NCBI RefSeq assembly: GCF_004210375.1
Contig: NC_134830.1
Coordinates: 65,884,326-65,948,325, forward strand
Origin: Tachypleus tridentatus
Taxonomy: Eukaryota; Arthropoda; Merostomata; Xiphosura; Limulidae
Length of the DNA: 64,000 nt
Direction of reading: 5' to 3'
Below the pieces are notes generated by a model. It did no database searches. It saw nothing but the letters and a program-made list of their open reading frames with translations, and was not told the DNA's origin. Below are positions 1 to 10,337 of the stretch, in pieces. How positions within the stretch are numbered: the stretch's first letter is position 1; each line of letters opens with the position of its first letter. The position numbers and the translations under genes are program-made.

Positions 1-699
1 TATTAAATAACATTTGTTAAAAATGTGTGTGGTGTTACAATATGTCATTTGATTGTTTTTGTTGGTTTTTTTTATATTTTTCAAATTATAGCATTTCGCG
101 TAGTAAAAAACACCTTTCCAAATAATTTAAACCTTGTCTCTACACCTATAAAAATGTCGTCATTTGTTGTGTTTGATGAAAAAAAATATCAAAATTTCCA
201 CTTTAATATCAACATATGAAAAACATCGTTCTTCAGTTCCAAAGGGAAAGAACAACGTGAAAAATATAATAATCTATCCTACAGTTCGTTCCTACATAAT
301 ACAAACTAGATCTATATGGGCTGATTTTTAATTTTCTTTCAAAGTAGTTTAGCTACTGTTACTTGTCTGTGAGTTCACTTCAACCATCTCAGTTAAAATA
401 AAACTTTTAACAAATGTGTCAATTCTAGTGATAAGACTGTTTAGCAAGAACTGTTTTAAAATTCATACAGGTTTTTACCGGTTGTACAGAGTAAAAAATA
501 ATTGTTTTGATTATTCTCAGGTAGGTAAAAAATAAAAGACTGGCACGATTTTTATAAAATACAAAGTTGTTCATTTATGTCGTTTTAAATCCCCTTCATT
601 CTTAGATATAAATTTCAATATTTAGACTCAGGCCTAAATGTGTTATTTATTGTACTTAAACTTGGATTCGTTGATAAATTATTTTATTGTTTGCAATTG
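1..699. other. Intergenic, nothing recognised
   Basis: AT-rich DNA. The one open frame near the left edge (25-219) is hydrophobic by AT bias and matches nothing I know. Confidence 0.5.
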
Positions 700-880
700 G
701 TTATTCATATACTTGTAGTTTACTATTGTTAAAGGTTCTCTAGTGATTTTTTAAAATTAAATTCTGTTGGCCTCATTTCTTGTACCCCATCTGATGATGC
801 CAGTTAAACCTAGTGAAACGTTGTGAATAAAATAAAGTTTTATTATGTACAACCGATAACAAAAATTGTGTGAATTTATG
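700..880 (+). repeat. Retroelement-terminus-like segment with hammerhead-like core
   Basis: CTGATGA (791-797), a near-complementary stem (GCCAG 799-803 with CTAGT 810-814, one mismatch) and GAAAC (815-819) follow the order of a hammerhead ribozyme core. Then comes GTTGT...ACAAC (820-854) enclosing AATAAAA/TTTTATT, a plausible third stem. Penelope-like retroelements are known to carry such ribozymes near their ends. No coding part of such an element is nearby, so this would be an orphan terminus. Confidence 0.35.
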
Positions 881-2018
881 TTTATTATTCTTACGTTCCT
901 TTCAGTAAATACAACTATTCTGAACGTGTAAAAACCGTGGAAAAGCTATAATATAATAGTAAGGGAGCAAACAACGATTTATAAACATAATTAAATAATT
1001 AATTATGGTGAAATATACTAGATATTTTGACAGAACATAGGTCTGTCATATTATTATACTAGCGTAAAAGCCAACGCATAATGACAGGAAACCACTGGAA
1101 AACAAGAGTATTCCGTATAAAACTGGTAATGCACAAGAAGGAATATCAAATTTCTTTTCCCACGAACATGATACATATTGCTTCTGAATCCATTACATAT
1201 AACTGTGCAAATGTACTACATGCTGGTGCCATTGGATAAAAGATTAAAATACTTGATGACCATGTGATTGTATACACATTCGTTCTTCTTTTGAGGCAAA
1301 ATCGTCCTCTTCCCTACAGATAATTGATATCTACAATCTGTTTTAACAAAGGCTTTTTCATAACAATACAAGAGAATACATTTGCTCTATTTTTTTATTT
1401 ATTTTTCACATGGGTCGACAGGCTTCGAAGATATTTCCGTGTATTTAATCGTGGAAGTCTTCCGAGTTTCCTATCCGAATTCTTCCCACCTTGATGTCAT
1501 AATGATGTGAATGATGATGTGTGTCACACACATAACGCCATTGTTGAATTGGTCCTGAGAACTTCTTCAAAGGCTTTTATATAGCAGAAAAAGTGCTAAA
1601 GTTTAAAAGCTATTTGCGATTATGTTAGCGATTGAATTCAACCAAAACAGAAATGAGCAATCAAAGGAGGAAGTATCATAGCAGAAAAAAATGGAGTTTG
1701 ACTCGTATAACTCAGGAAATTCAGAGAAATAGAGCATGATCGACCAACACTTGGCTTTTATTATGATGATTAGCATAATATATATGTATAGTCCACTTTT
1801 AACAGTCATAAAATTCGCCTTCATATTTCTTATATCGTTTAAAACAATATACATATACAAATATTCCTAAGACATACATATAAGTTTTATTGATTTTCAT
1901 AAAACTGTTTTGAAAAATACCTAAAAAAGGCACGTCATTGTTCAATGACGTACTCGAAATTTTCTTAAAGATTGGATACGTTTGAACTGATTGTGCATCG
2001 ATCTCTCTTAAATATTGG
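881..2018. other. Intergenic, nothing recognised
   Basis: No gene or known repeat was seen. A short perfect palindrome GTGTGTCACACAC lies near 1520. Confidence 0.5.
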
Positions 2019-2275
2019 GGTCTGGCATAGCCTGATGATTAAAGTGCTTGATTCACAACCAAACAACTGTCGCCAAACATGCTCGCCCTTTCAACTGTGA
2101 CAGCGTCATAATATCTTTGTTTAAATTAACAACAAAGTTACACAATGGACTATCTGAGCTTTGCCAACAATGGGTATTGAAACTCGGTTTCTAGCAGTGT
2201 AAATCCGCTGACATACCGCTGTGCCACTGTAGGGAGTGTCATAATATGGCGTTCACACCCACTATTCGTTGGTAA
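2019..2275 (+). repeat. Old SINE-A copy interrupted by SINE-B
   Basis: The SINE-A head and middle are at 2019-2114; its continuation (CCCACTATTCGTTGGTAAA) is at 2236-2275, truncated. The break is filled by a SINE-B insertion. Confidence 0.75.
2115..2235 (-). repeat. SINE-B nested in SINE-A
   Basis: A tRNA-like head in minus orientation (GTGGCACAGCGGTATGTCAG on the - strand) ends in the family tail. The flanking GCGTCATAATAT (2103-2114) and GTGTCATAATAT (2236-2247) form a 12-bp target-site duplication with one mismatch. Confidence 0.8.
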
Positions 2276-2472
2276 AGAACATTATAGGCATTGATAAATA
2301 CTGTTCGTCAGTGTTGTTTAATTTCTATTGTCAACAGTTCAAAACTTTGGACGGCGGCAGATAGACTAATCAGCTATGTCGTATACAAGCAAACAAACAA
2401 ACTCTTGATATTTACAAGGGTAAATGAAAGAAATTAAACTTACACATTTTTAAAAGGCTCACTATTTACCTA

Positions 2473-2754
2473 GGCCCGGCATGGCCAAGTGGTTAAGGCA
2501 CTCCACTCATAATCTGAGGATCATGGATTAGAATCCCCGTCACACCAAACGTGCTCGTCCTTTCAGCCGTGGGGGCATTATAATGTCACGGTCAATCCCA
2601 CTATTCGTTGGTAAAAGAGTAGCCCAAAAGTTGGCGGTGAATGGTGATGACTAGCTGCCTTCCCTCTAGTCTTACACTGCTAAATTAGGGACGGCTCGCA
2701 CAGACAGCCCTCGAGTAGCTTTGCACGAAATTCAAAAACAAACAAACAAACAAT
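2473..2754 (+). repeat. SINE-A, full length
   Basis: It has a head GGCCCGGCATGGCCAAG with an A box and a B-box-like region, a body ending AGCTTTGCACGAAATTC and an (AAAC)n tail. ACTATTTACCTA (2461-2472) is repeated as ACTACTTACCTA at 2755-2766, the target-site duplication. Confidence 0.9.
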
Positions 2755-3118
2755 ACTACTTACCTAATGTATAACGACGGTTGCTTTTTTCTAGTTCTTC
2801 ATGTTAGCAATTAAAAGCCTTTTCCATTGTCACCACTAACAGAAGTCCAAATAGATTCAACCTCATTACTGTTGGCTTTCACAGTCTCTACTTGAGCAGG
2901 TTACAACTCACATTTTTACGAATAAAGCCACTTCTTCCCTCTTTCTTTTTTTCTTTTTTGTACTCTATCCCTATTAAACAACCTGTAACTTTGTACTTCA
3001 AAGAAATTCCTGTCATTAAACTGTCTCTATTTAGTTATGTTTCAGTTATTCCAATTTTACCAAAATTCTCTGTTCCGACTGGTGCTCTATAAGATATATA
3101 TTTTCTTTTACTTCTTAC

Positions 3119-3236
3119 TGGTCTCGTAATCTAAGAATCGCGGGTTCGAATCTCCGTCGTACCAAACGGGCTAGACCTTTCAGCCGTATCGGTTATAATG
3201 CGACAGTCAATTTAATTATTTGCTTTTAAAAAAGTA
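3119..3236 (+). repeat. SINE-A, truncated at both ends
   Basis: It begins inside the tRNA-like head (CTCGTAATCTAAGAATCGCG) and stops in the middle at AAAAAAGTAG, directly against an inverted SINE-A copy. Confidence 0.75.
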
Positions 3237-3237
3237 G

Positions 3238-3466
3238 CGCTAGCCGTCCATAATTTAGCAATGTAAAACTTGAGGGAAAGCAGCTAGACATCACCACCCA
3301 CCGCCAACTCTTGGGCCACTTTTTTACCAACAAATAGTGGGATTGACCGCCACATTATAACGCCCCCACGGCTGAAAAGGCGAGCATGTTTGGTGGGACG
3401 GGGACTCGAACCCGCGACCCTCAAATTACGAGTCGAGAGCCTTAACTACTTGGGCATGGCGGGCCA
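3238..3466 (-). repeat. SINE-A, inverted, lacking its 3' tail
   Basis: It runs on the - strand from GGCCCGCCATGCCCAAG at 3466 to GACGGCTAGC at 3238. The 3' AAAC tail is missing at the junction with the + copy at 3119-3236. Confidence 0.85.
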
Positions 3467-3772
3467 GCACCCAACTACACCTATTTTAACGTTGATAAAA
3501 GTCAGTTTATAAATATACATATTAATTTACCAAATTAAACATTTATCAGAGGCTATTTAAGCATAGTGGATAATATCGCTTTTCCTTTGTGAAAACGTCC
3601 TCTCCTCTCACTTTCTGGATGAAACTCACACCTGCACTGTTCGTTTAGAAATAATTTTTGTAAAATGATCGAAGAAAGATTTACATCATTCATCTTTGCT
3701 TTATTTGTTTAGTTTTTTTGAATAAAAGTCGTTATTACCCGTGCAGCAATAAAAGAAATTTGACCTCATCCC

Positions 3773-4051
3773 GGGCCCGGCATGGCCTAGCGCGTTAAGG
3801 TGTGCGCTTCGTAATCTGAGGGTCGCGGGTTCGCGCCCGAGTCGCGCCAAACATGCTCGCCCTCCCAGCCGTGGGGGCGTTATAATGTTACGGTCAATCT
3901 CATTATTCGTTGATAAAAGAGTATCCCAAGAGTTGGCGGTGGGTGGTGATGACTAGCTGCCTTCCCTCTAGTCTTACACTGCTAAATTAGGGACGGCTAG
4001 CACAGATAGCCCTCGAGTAGCTTTGTGCGAAATTCCAAAACAAACAAACAA
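3773..4051 (+). repeat. SINE-A, full length
   Basis: It is complete, with tRNA-Lys-like head and (AAAC)n tail. TGACCTCATCCC before it and TGACCTTATTCC after it form the target-site duplication (two mismatches). Confidence 0.92.
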
Positions 4052-4738
4052 TGACCTTATTCCTGATTATTTTGCGTTGCATGGGCAAAAGAAAAATATT
4101 AAAAACGAATTTTTATCAATTTGAAAATCAGAAATACAAAAGAACAAATATTTAACTAAAACCCTTTTCACCAATACTACGAATCATAACCCTTATACTT
4201 GTTTTTTGTTATTGTTTTTTAAATCTGTTACTACAAAACTGTACATTCTCCTTTATTTATGGCTTAAAAGCTCTAGAACAAAATTATATGCCAAAATGAT
4301 TGTGAGAAAAAATAACACCCAGGTGCACACCCTCAGAATTCGCTGAGTATGAGAAAAACATTTGGCTCTCTAGGTTCTTTCCGTTTGGTGCTATGGCGCT
4401 GACTAGCTAACACACAGACTGTTTTGGTAGTATAGATATTTTTAGCATTACAATACTAATATTTGAGCTCACCGTTAAAACTACATTTTTGCCTTATTCT
4501 TGTACTGGATCTTGTAACGGATTTGCCATTATACGTTTATTTTGATACCAACGTTTGTTTCAGTTTGATATATGTGACGTATATTGTTGAATGTGTTTGC
4601 GCAAGTCTGGTCTGTTCTCTAACTTTGTAGAAGATTCTTAAAGGTAAGAATTAACAATATTTGTTTTATAAAAACGCTAGCGCGTTTTCGAACATTATTG
4701 AGCATTCGAGAACCTCGCCTTAAACTATATAAATCGGG
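4052..4738. other. Intergenic, nothing recognised
   Basis: Unique-looking sequence between two SINE-A insertions. A GC-richer patch near 4320-4430 may be an unknown old repeat. Confidence 0.4.
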
Positions 4739-4748
4739 GTGCCAAGAG

Positions 4749-5036
4749 TTTGTTTGTTTGTTTGTTTGTTTTGAATTTCGCGCAAAGCTACTCGAAGGCT
4801 ATCTGCGCTAGCCGTCCCTAATTTAGCAGTATAAGACTAGAGGGAAGGCAGCTAGTCATCACCACCCACCGCCAACTCTGGGGCTACTATTTTACCAACG
4901 AACAGTGGGATTGACCGTCACATTATAACGCCCTCACGGCTGAAAGGGCGAGCATGTTTAGTGCGACCGGGATTCGAACCCGCAACCTTCCATTACGAGT
5001 CAAACGCCTTAACATACTTGGTCATGCCGGGACCGC
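4749..5036 (-). repeat. SINE-A, full length, perfect 10-bp duplication
   Basis: It is complete in minus orientation, starting with (TTTG)n. GTGCCAAGAG at 4739-4748 is repeated exactly at 5037-5046. Confidence 0.93.
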
Positions 5037-5376
5037 GTGCCAAGAGATGGAAGAATATACAGTTTGATCACTACGATCAATATACTCTTATCCTTGATAG
5101 TTATAATTGTGATTAATGGTTATTAATCGGAAAACTACAAATATTTAACCAGGAACGTTTATAGATTTCGAACATTATAAACGTTTAACTTCAGTGAATT
5201 AACTTTGGACATTAGTATTTCTACGAGGATAGTGGATATCTTCCTGGATAAAAAAGTGAGCTTGTAAATTGCGTTAAGCCAGACAAGAATTAAGTTGCCT
5301 TTACAGTTCACTGAGTAGCCTTTGCAAAAGCCAACCCTTGTCTAATTTAAATGTAAATAATCCATTTCAAAAAGCT

Positions 5377-5500
5377 CCCAGTCCCCCAATGGCACAACGG
5401 TATATCTTCGAACTTACAGTGCTATAAAACGTATTTCGATACCCTTGATGGGCAGAGCACAAATAACCTATTGTTTAGCTTTGTGCTTAATTCACAACGA
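5377..5500 (+). repeat. SINE-B
   Basis: The head is CCCCCAATGGCACAACGGTA, with a B-box-like TTTCGATACCC, then GGGCAGAGCACAAATAACC and the family tail TTTAGCTTTGTGCTTAATTC. Confidence 0.8.
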
Positions 5501-5632
5501 TAAAAATTTCCCATTTTACCAATAATATAATCCCAAAAATCCACCAGCCAACCAACTCTTCCTCACATACTAAAGTAAGTCTACTATTTAACACTAATGA
5601 CCTACTTATATCTTCGTTCCAACGATTAAGTT

Positions 5633-6180
5633 TTAAAGTATCCTAAACACAAATAAGTTATTATGACTCTTTTTTTTTAATGCCAAGTCCTTAACGATAA
5701 GCTCCTTTGATCTACCTTTCGCTTGATCATTAGCTCTTGTGTGCACTATAAAAATAGTATCACTGCTAGCATTCTTTACTATACCACTTACCCTATTATT
5801 TATATCTCCACCTCTGCCCCTGAATAACATAATCTATTTATTTTCTCCCTATTTACCTCACATACTATCCTAAAGGATCTCCTACAACAACAACTCCTTT
5901 ATGTTTTTCATTTCCATCTCTATTTGTCCCTTTTGTTATCCTTCCCTCCTTCAGGCACAAACTGATGCTGAAATTTGTTGCTTAATAAAATCTTATCGTT
6001 ATAATTAAATTCACTATTGCTAGCTCTATTACTATTAATTCATTATTAGCTACTGTATCCTTCGTATGCAAAAGCTTAATTTTCTTTTCAAATTCTGTTG
6101 CCATTTTCCGCAATTTACCCTTCTGTTTATCCATAGTCGCCAACCTGTTTATAAGTCTCCAATTTCTCCTCCAACCGACG
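5633..6180 (-). pseudogene. LINE ORF1-like fragment: coiled coil plus SGNH-esterase-like segment
   Basis: On the - strand, VRRLEEKLETYKQVGDYG near 6.17 kb looks like the end of a coiled coil. After a decayed stretch, 5830-5633 is open and contains DINNRVSGIVKNASSDTIFI followed by ANDQAKGRSKEL. This is the pattern around the GxND block of SGNH-hydrolase-like domains carried by some CR1-group ORF1 proteins. Stops interrupt the upstream part. The assignment to CR1 rather than another element is inference. Confidence 0.5.
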
Positions 6181-7133
6181 AACTAAACAAAAATTTTACA
6201 GCTTCACTACTAGCTTTCTTAAATATGTATTTCAGCAATAATTAATGTTAATGCTACTTTAAACCATTTTAGTACCTCTATAGATAAATGATCAACATTA
6301 AGTAAAAGTAAAATTGCTATAGTGTGTACGCCTTTTATAAACTGACGAAGAAATGTCACATTTATATTTGTCACAAATTAATAACTGCTGAAAAAGGTAA
6401 AAGGCCTAATACTAAGGTCTTAAGACAAGTATAACGAAACACAAGTAGCCAACACCATTAACCCTAACATAAGAGTTAAATAAATTACGTAGTTTTATTA
6501 CTACTCTTTCTTATTGTTAAAAAAATTAAGTATATGTATTTAATATAAAAAGTGACAAATAGTTAGTCTTTATGGTACATTATGTTATAATAGTTTTGTA
6601 AGTGTCCCCTGCTAGTAGAGCGGTAAGTCTACGGATTTCCAACGCTACAATCAGGAGTTCGATTTCCCGCGGCGGACTCAGCAGACAGTCCTATGTGGCT
6701 TTGCTGTAAAAAAAAACACACTTTTTCAAGTCGTAGAAGAATGATTATATCTAACTATCAGTGGTTATACGGCATTGATATTACTACTATAAGGCCCATT
6801 GCACTTTTAAATTATACATTATCTATAGTTTTTTATAATCAGTCCCTAATGGATTTTCAAGAATTATGACAAGTATAAAATTTATTCAGCCTGTTTTATA
6901 ACTTAACAATGCAGTCGCATTACACTTGTGACGTCAAACTGTAAACTAAATCGTATTAACCACCAAATTCTGGTGGTTAATATCTGGGCTCAAATCAATA
7001 AACTAAATTCTATATGTTATGTTGTTTTCGTTTTGTTTTTATGTGTGTAATACTATCGAGCAGGACAATTACAACAGAAAAATAAGCAATCACTAACCAA
7101 GAGTAAACTTTTATCAAGCATTTTCTGTATCTA
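6181..7133. other. Intergenic, only SINE-C inside
   Basis: Apart from SINE-C at 6604-6720, nothing was recognised between the LINE fragment and the mariner. Confidence 0.5.
6604..6720 (+). repeat. SINE-C
   Basis: This is a third tRNA-like SINE: CCCTGCTAGTAGAGCGGTAA, a B-box-like GGAGTTCGATTTCC, GCGGACTCAGCAGACAG, and a tail TGTGGCTTTGCTGTAAAAAA. Confidence 0.75.
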
Positions 7134-8038
7134 CGGGGGCTGTTCAAAAAATCCGCTGACTGTTTTAATTGCGCGGCTCCAATTGGTTCAAAGGGAATCC
7201 GCTTGGTACGCTAGGTTCGCACAGATCAGCTGATTACGACGCCATTTTCCGATTGCAGATATCTTCATTTGTGTATTAGCTACGCGGTTTTAAGTGAAGT
7301 GCGATTTTTTCGTTTGGCGGATTTCAGAATGAATGACCTGAAGGAGCAACGACTTGCTGTGAAATTTTGTGTTAAACTTGGAAAATCTGCGACTGAAACT
7401 TTTGCTATGCTTAAAACGGCTTACGGTGATGTTGCTATGAAGCATACAGCATGTTTCAAGTGGCATGAACGTTTTAAGGATGGTCGACAGTCCATTGAAG
7501 ATGATGAGCATCCTGGACGTCCTTCCACGTCAACTGACGACCCACACGTCGACAAAATCAACACCCTGATGTGGGCAAATCGACGTCTAACTGTCAGGGA
7601 GCTTGCTGAAGAGTGTGGGATATCAGTTGGATCTTGTTACGAGATTTTGACCGAAAAATTGAAGATGCACCGCGTTGCTGCGAAATTTAGCCCTCAGAAC
7701 TCGTAAGTTTTTGGCCAAACATTCGATCACTGTTCTTCCCCACCCCCCTACTCACCTGACTTTGCTCCTTGCGATTTTTTCTTGTTCTCCAAACTCAAAA
7801 GACCCTTGAAAAAAAGAAGATTTGAGACGATTCCCGAGATTAAGGCAAATGCGACGAAGGAGCTGGAGGATATTACAAAAGAAGCGTACCAGGACTGTTT
7901 CAACGAGTGGAAACACTGTTGGGATAAGTGTGTGCGTTGGGGAGGAGAGTACTTTGAAGAGGTCCCAGACCTGTAACTTCTAAATAAAGTACATTTTGTT
8001 TCATGACGTCAGTCCGCGTATTTTTTTAACAGACCTCG
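7134..8038 (+). mobile_element. Internally deleted mariner-type transposon with TIRs and TA duplication
   Basis: Terminal inverted repeats of 29 bp (7134-7162 and 8010-8038) match at 24 positions; both begin CGxGGxCTGTT. Each end is flanked by TA (7132-7133 and 8039-8040), the target of Tc1/mariner insertion. The element is 905 bp against about 1.3 kb for a whole copy, because the middle of the transposase is missing. Confidence 0.9.
7329..7975 (+). pseudogene. Mariner transposase, middle deleted
   Basis: From the ATG at 7329 the N-terminal paired HTH region is intact: MNDLKEQRLAVKFCVKLGKS, CFKWHERFKDGR, RPSTSTDDPHVDKI, and RRLTVRELAEECGIS. At about 7700 it jumps to the C-terminal part, HPPYSPD, APCDFF, then LKRPLKKRRFETI and GGEYFEE, ending at 7975. 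About 140 residues with the first two catalytic aspartates are gone, so it cannot be active. A TAA lies at the junction (7704-7706). The N-terminal DNA-binding half is still a clean open frame. Confidence 0.9.
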
Positions 8039-8146
8039 TATTATTATTATTCATGATATTTGAGCTTAGATTATGAAGCGTCAGTAGTTTATTAAAATGA
8101 TCTCTACAAATATTAATAATACAGTCTGTTGTATGTTCATGTAACT

Positions 8147-8395
8147 GCTTCGCAGGATGTGGATAGATCTTTATCAAATCTGGTATCGAGGTTCTTTAGG
8201 TCTATGCGGAGGGCATATATGCACACATTTTCAGTTTTGTGGACTTTATGGGCGTTTTCTACCACTACTTTGTTCGCCCCTGTCAATGAACCTTCACCAA
8301 ATCTGGTATGGAAATTCATTGGATCCATAGAAAAATATACACGCATTTTTGACTTCACAGTTTATTTTTCAAGTTTTTATGGGCGTTTTTCGCAG
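8147..8395. repeat. Diverged tandem duplication, unit about 120 bp
   Basis: Two neighbouring units share TTCGC, TC(A)CAAATCTGGTAT, a G-rich middle, ACGCAT/CACACATTTT and TTTATGGGCGTTTT (near 8248 and 8377). The origin is unknown. Confidence 0.55.
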
Positions 8396-8540
8396 TTACA
8401 TATAAGGAAAGCAATTGTTCATGTCTTAAGATAACCTTTCATTAATCATGAAATTATCTAAATTTCTTCCAGGGGACGGATACTCAGTCTAGTAAATAAG
8501 TAATATAAATATTCAATAAATAACTATATACGATTTAACA

Positions 8541-8809
8541 GCGTCCGTCATGCCCATGTGTTTAGGACGCTCGGCTCATAATATGTATTCTCAAATCCCC
8601 GTCACACCAAACATGTTTGTTCTTTCAGCCGTATGGGCGTTATAATGTGACGGTCAATCTTACTATTCCATGGTAAAAAGAGTAGCCAAAGAGCTGGCGG
8701 TGGCTGGTGATGACTAGTTGCCTTCCCTCTAATCTTACACTGCTAAATTAAAGGCGTTTAGCGGAGATAACCCTCGTGTAGCTTTACGCGAAATTCAGAA
8801 CAAACAATT
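8541..8809 (+). repeat. SINE-A, mutated
   Basis: The head is altered (GTCCGTCATGCCCATGTGTT) but the order of body motifs is complete, ending GCGAAATTCAGAACAAACAA. Confidence 0.85.
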
Positions 8810-8824
8810 AAAATGATAAACAGG

Positions 8825-9105
8825 TTAGGCATGAAGTTGCGGTTAACATAACCTGACCGTGAATCCTTGGATTAATCATTTGTGTCTCATTCCTGAAGAA
8901 AGCGCATTACGCACTTTGATGCTTTGGGTGCTGTAAAAGAATGATAAAATCTCAGTTATTTTGTCATACAAGAGTAGCCCCAAAATTACTAACTGGTGCT
9001 GCTAATCATTTGCCTAGTTTCTAATCTGTCAGTCTAAATTAAGTTGGTTATTTGCCGGTAGTCTTTGGATAATTTTGTGCGATGATTTCAAACGAAAAAC
9101 GTGCA
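8825..9105 (+). repeat. Very old SINE-A
   Basis: The motif order is kept in decayed form: CAAGAGTAGCCCCAAAATTA, GGTGCTGCTAATCA, TAATCTGTCAGTCTAAATTA and ATTTTGTGCGATGATTTC. Confidence 0.55.
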
Positions 9106-9289
9106 AACAGTGACGTCAAGCTAACTCAAAATCCAAAATATTAAATGATATTAAATTAATTTTAATTTTGGTGATGTAGGTTTCTTTCTTCTTTTTATCG
9201 CCCATTTTCATCTAAAAAATAAACTTGATCATTTTATCACACTAATGAAAATAAAAAGGATATGACATTCCAGAGAGGTTTAGTTTACT

Positions 9290-9790
9290 AGAATGAAAAG
9301 GCTTAACGTGGCCTATAATTCAGCGTACTAGACTGTGGTTTACAATTTCTGTCCTGTTGCCGTATCGTGCTTCACACTTTGGAATTGATTTGTTTTGAAT
9401 TTCACGCAAAGCTACTTGAGGGCTATCTGCGCTAGCCGTCCTTAATTTAGCAGTGTAAGACTAGAGGGAACGCAGCTAGTTATCACTACCCACTGCCAAC
9501 TCTTGGGTTACTCTTTTACCAAGGAATAGTGGGATTGACCATCACATCATAACATCCCTACGACTAAAAGGGCGAGCATGTTTGGTGTGACGAGAATTTG
9601 AGCCCGCGACCCTCGGATTACAAGTCGAGTGCATTAACCACTTGACCATGCCGGGCCCCACACTTTGGGTGGGTCGGTCCGTAGATGCGTGATAAAAGTG
9701 ACAGTCCAATCCCACTATTTGATCAGACAAGAAGTGTCCAAGAGCTCGTGATGGATGTTCTTGACTAGCTACGTTCTATTTAATTTATCA
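9290..9790 (+). repeat. Very old SINE-A split by a younger inverted SINE-A
   Basis: Decayed + strand pieces lie at ~9290-9382 and 9659-~9790 (GTCCAATCCCACTATTTG, TGACTAGCTACGTTCT). The younger copy between them is flanked by CACACTTTGG. Confidence 0.6.
9383..9658 (-). repeat. SINE-A, inverted, nested in an older SINE-A
   Basis: It is full length in minus orientation, ending CCATGCCGGGCCC. CACACTTTGG at 9373-9382 is repeated exactly at 9659-9668. Confidence 0.9.
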
Positions 9791-10337
9791 GTTCAAAATT
9801 ATAAAGTTAACAAGTGCGTTTACCAGAAATAAATCAAATTAAAATAAAAATCACAAAGTTATTGTCAGTATTAGTTAGAAATGCACTCGCACATAAATTA
9901 TTTAAACTAATTTATTTTAGATAATTTCTTTTCAAGTATCTAAGTAAAAACTAATGTTAGAATAATAAATAAAATAATAAAAGTGTTTATTAGTATTATC
10001 CATAAGTAAAATAATAATAAAATAAATCAAACACAGTACTCTTAAAAATATCTGAATCATTTACGTTTGACTTTAGCTCATCTTCAAGATAGTAACTTCA
10101 TACAGGTATTTCAGCTAAACGAATCTTCTTTACAGTTTATCATTTACCTACAAGAGCTTGATAGCAGATGTTAACTGATCTTGTTTCTTCCGTCTGTCAG
10201 TAAACAACAATATTTAAAAGCAAAAAGCAAGAAATCTGAATGAAATATAAACAAAACTAATTTTTAAGAAGTTAAGATGCTTGAAAATTTGCTTGTTAAG
10301 GTTTCACGAAAAAAATTATTTTAAAAAGTGGAATTTA
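9791..10337. other. Intergenic AT-rich stretch
   Basis: Low-complexity AATAAAATAA-like sequence near 9960-10030; no gene seen before the tubulin pseudogene. Confidence 0.5.

Noticed and set aside
2473-2545. tRNA-Lys-like sequence (and similar heads of every SINE copy) as a real tRNA gene
   Set aside because: The anticodon arm and acceptor stem do not fold well, and each copy continues into the same SINE body and AAAC tail.
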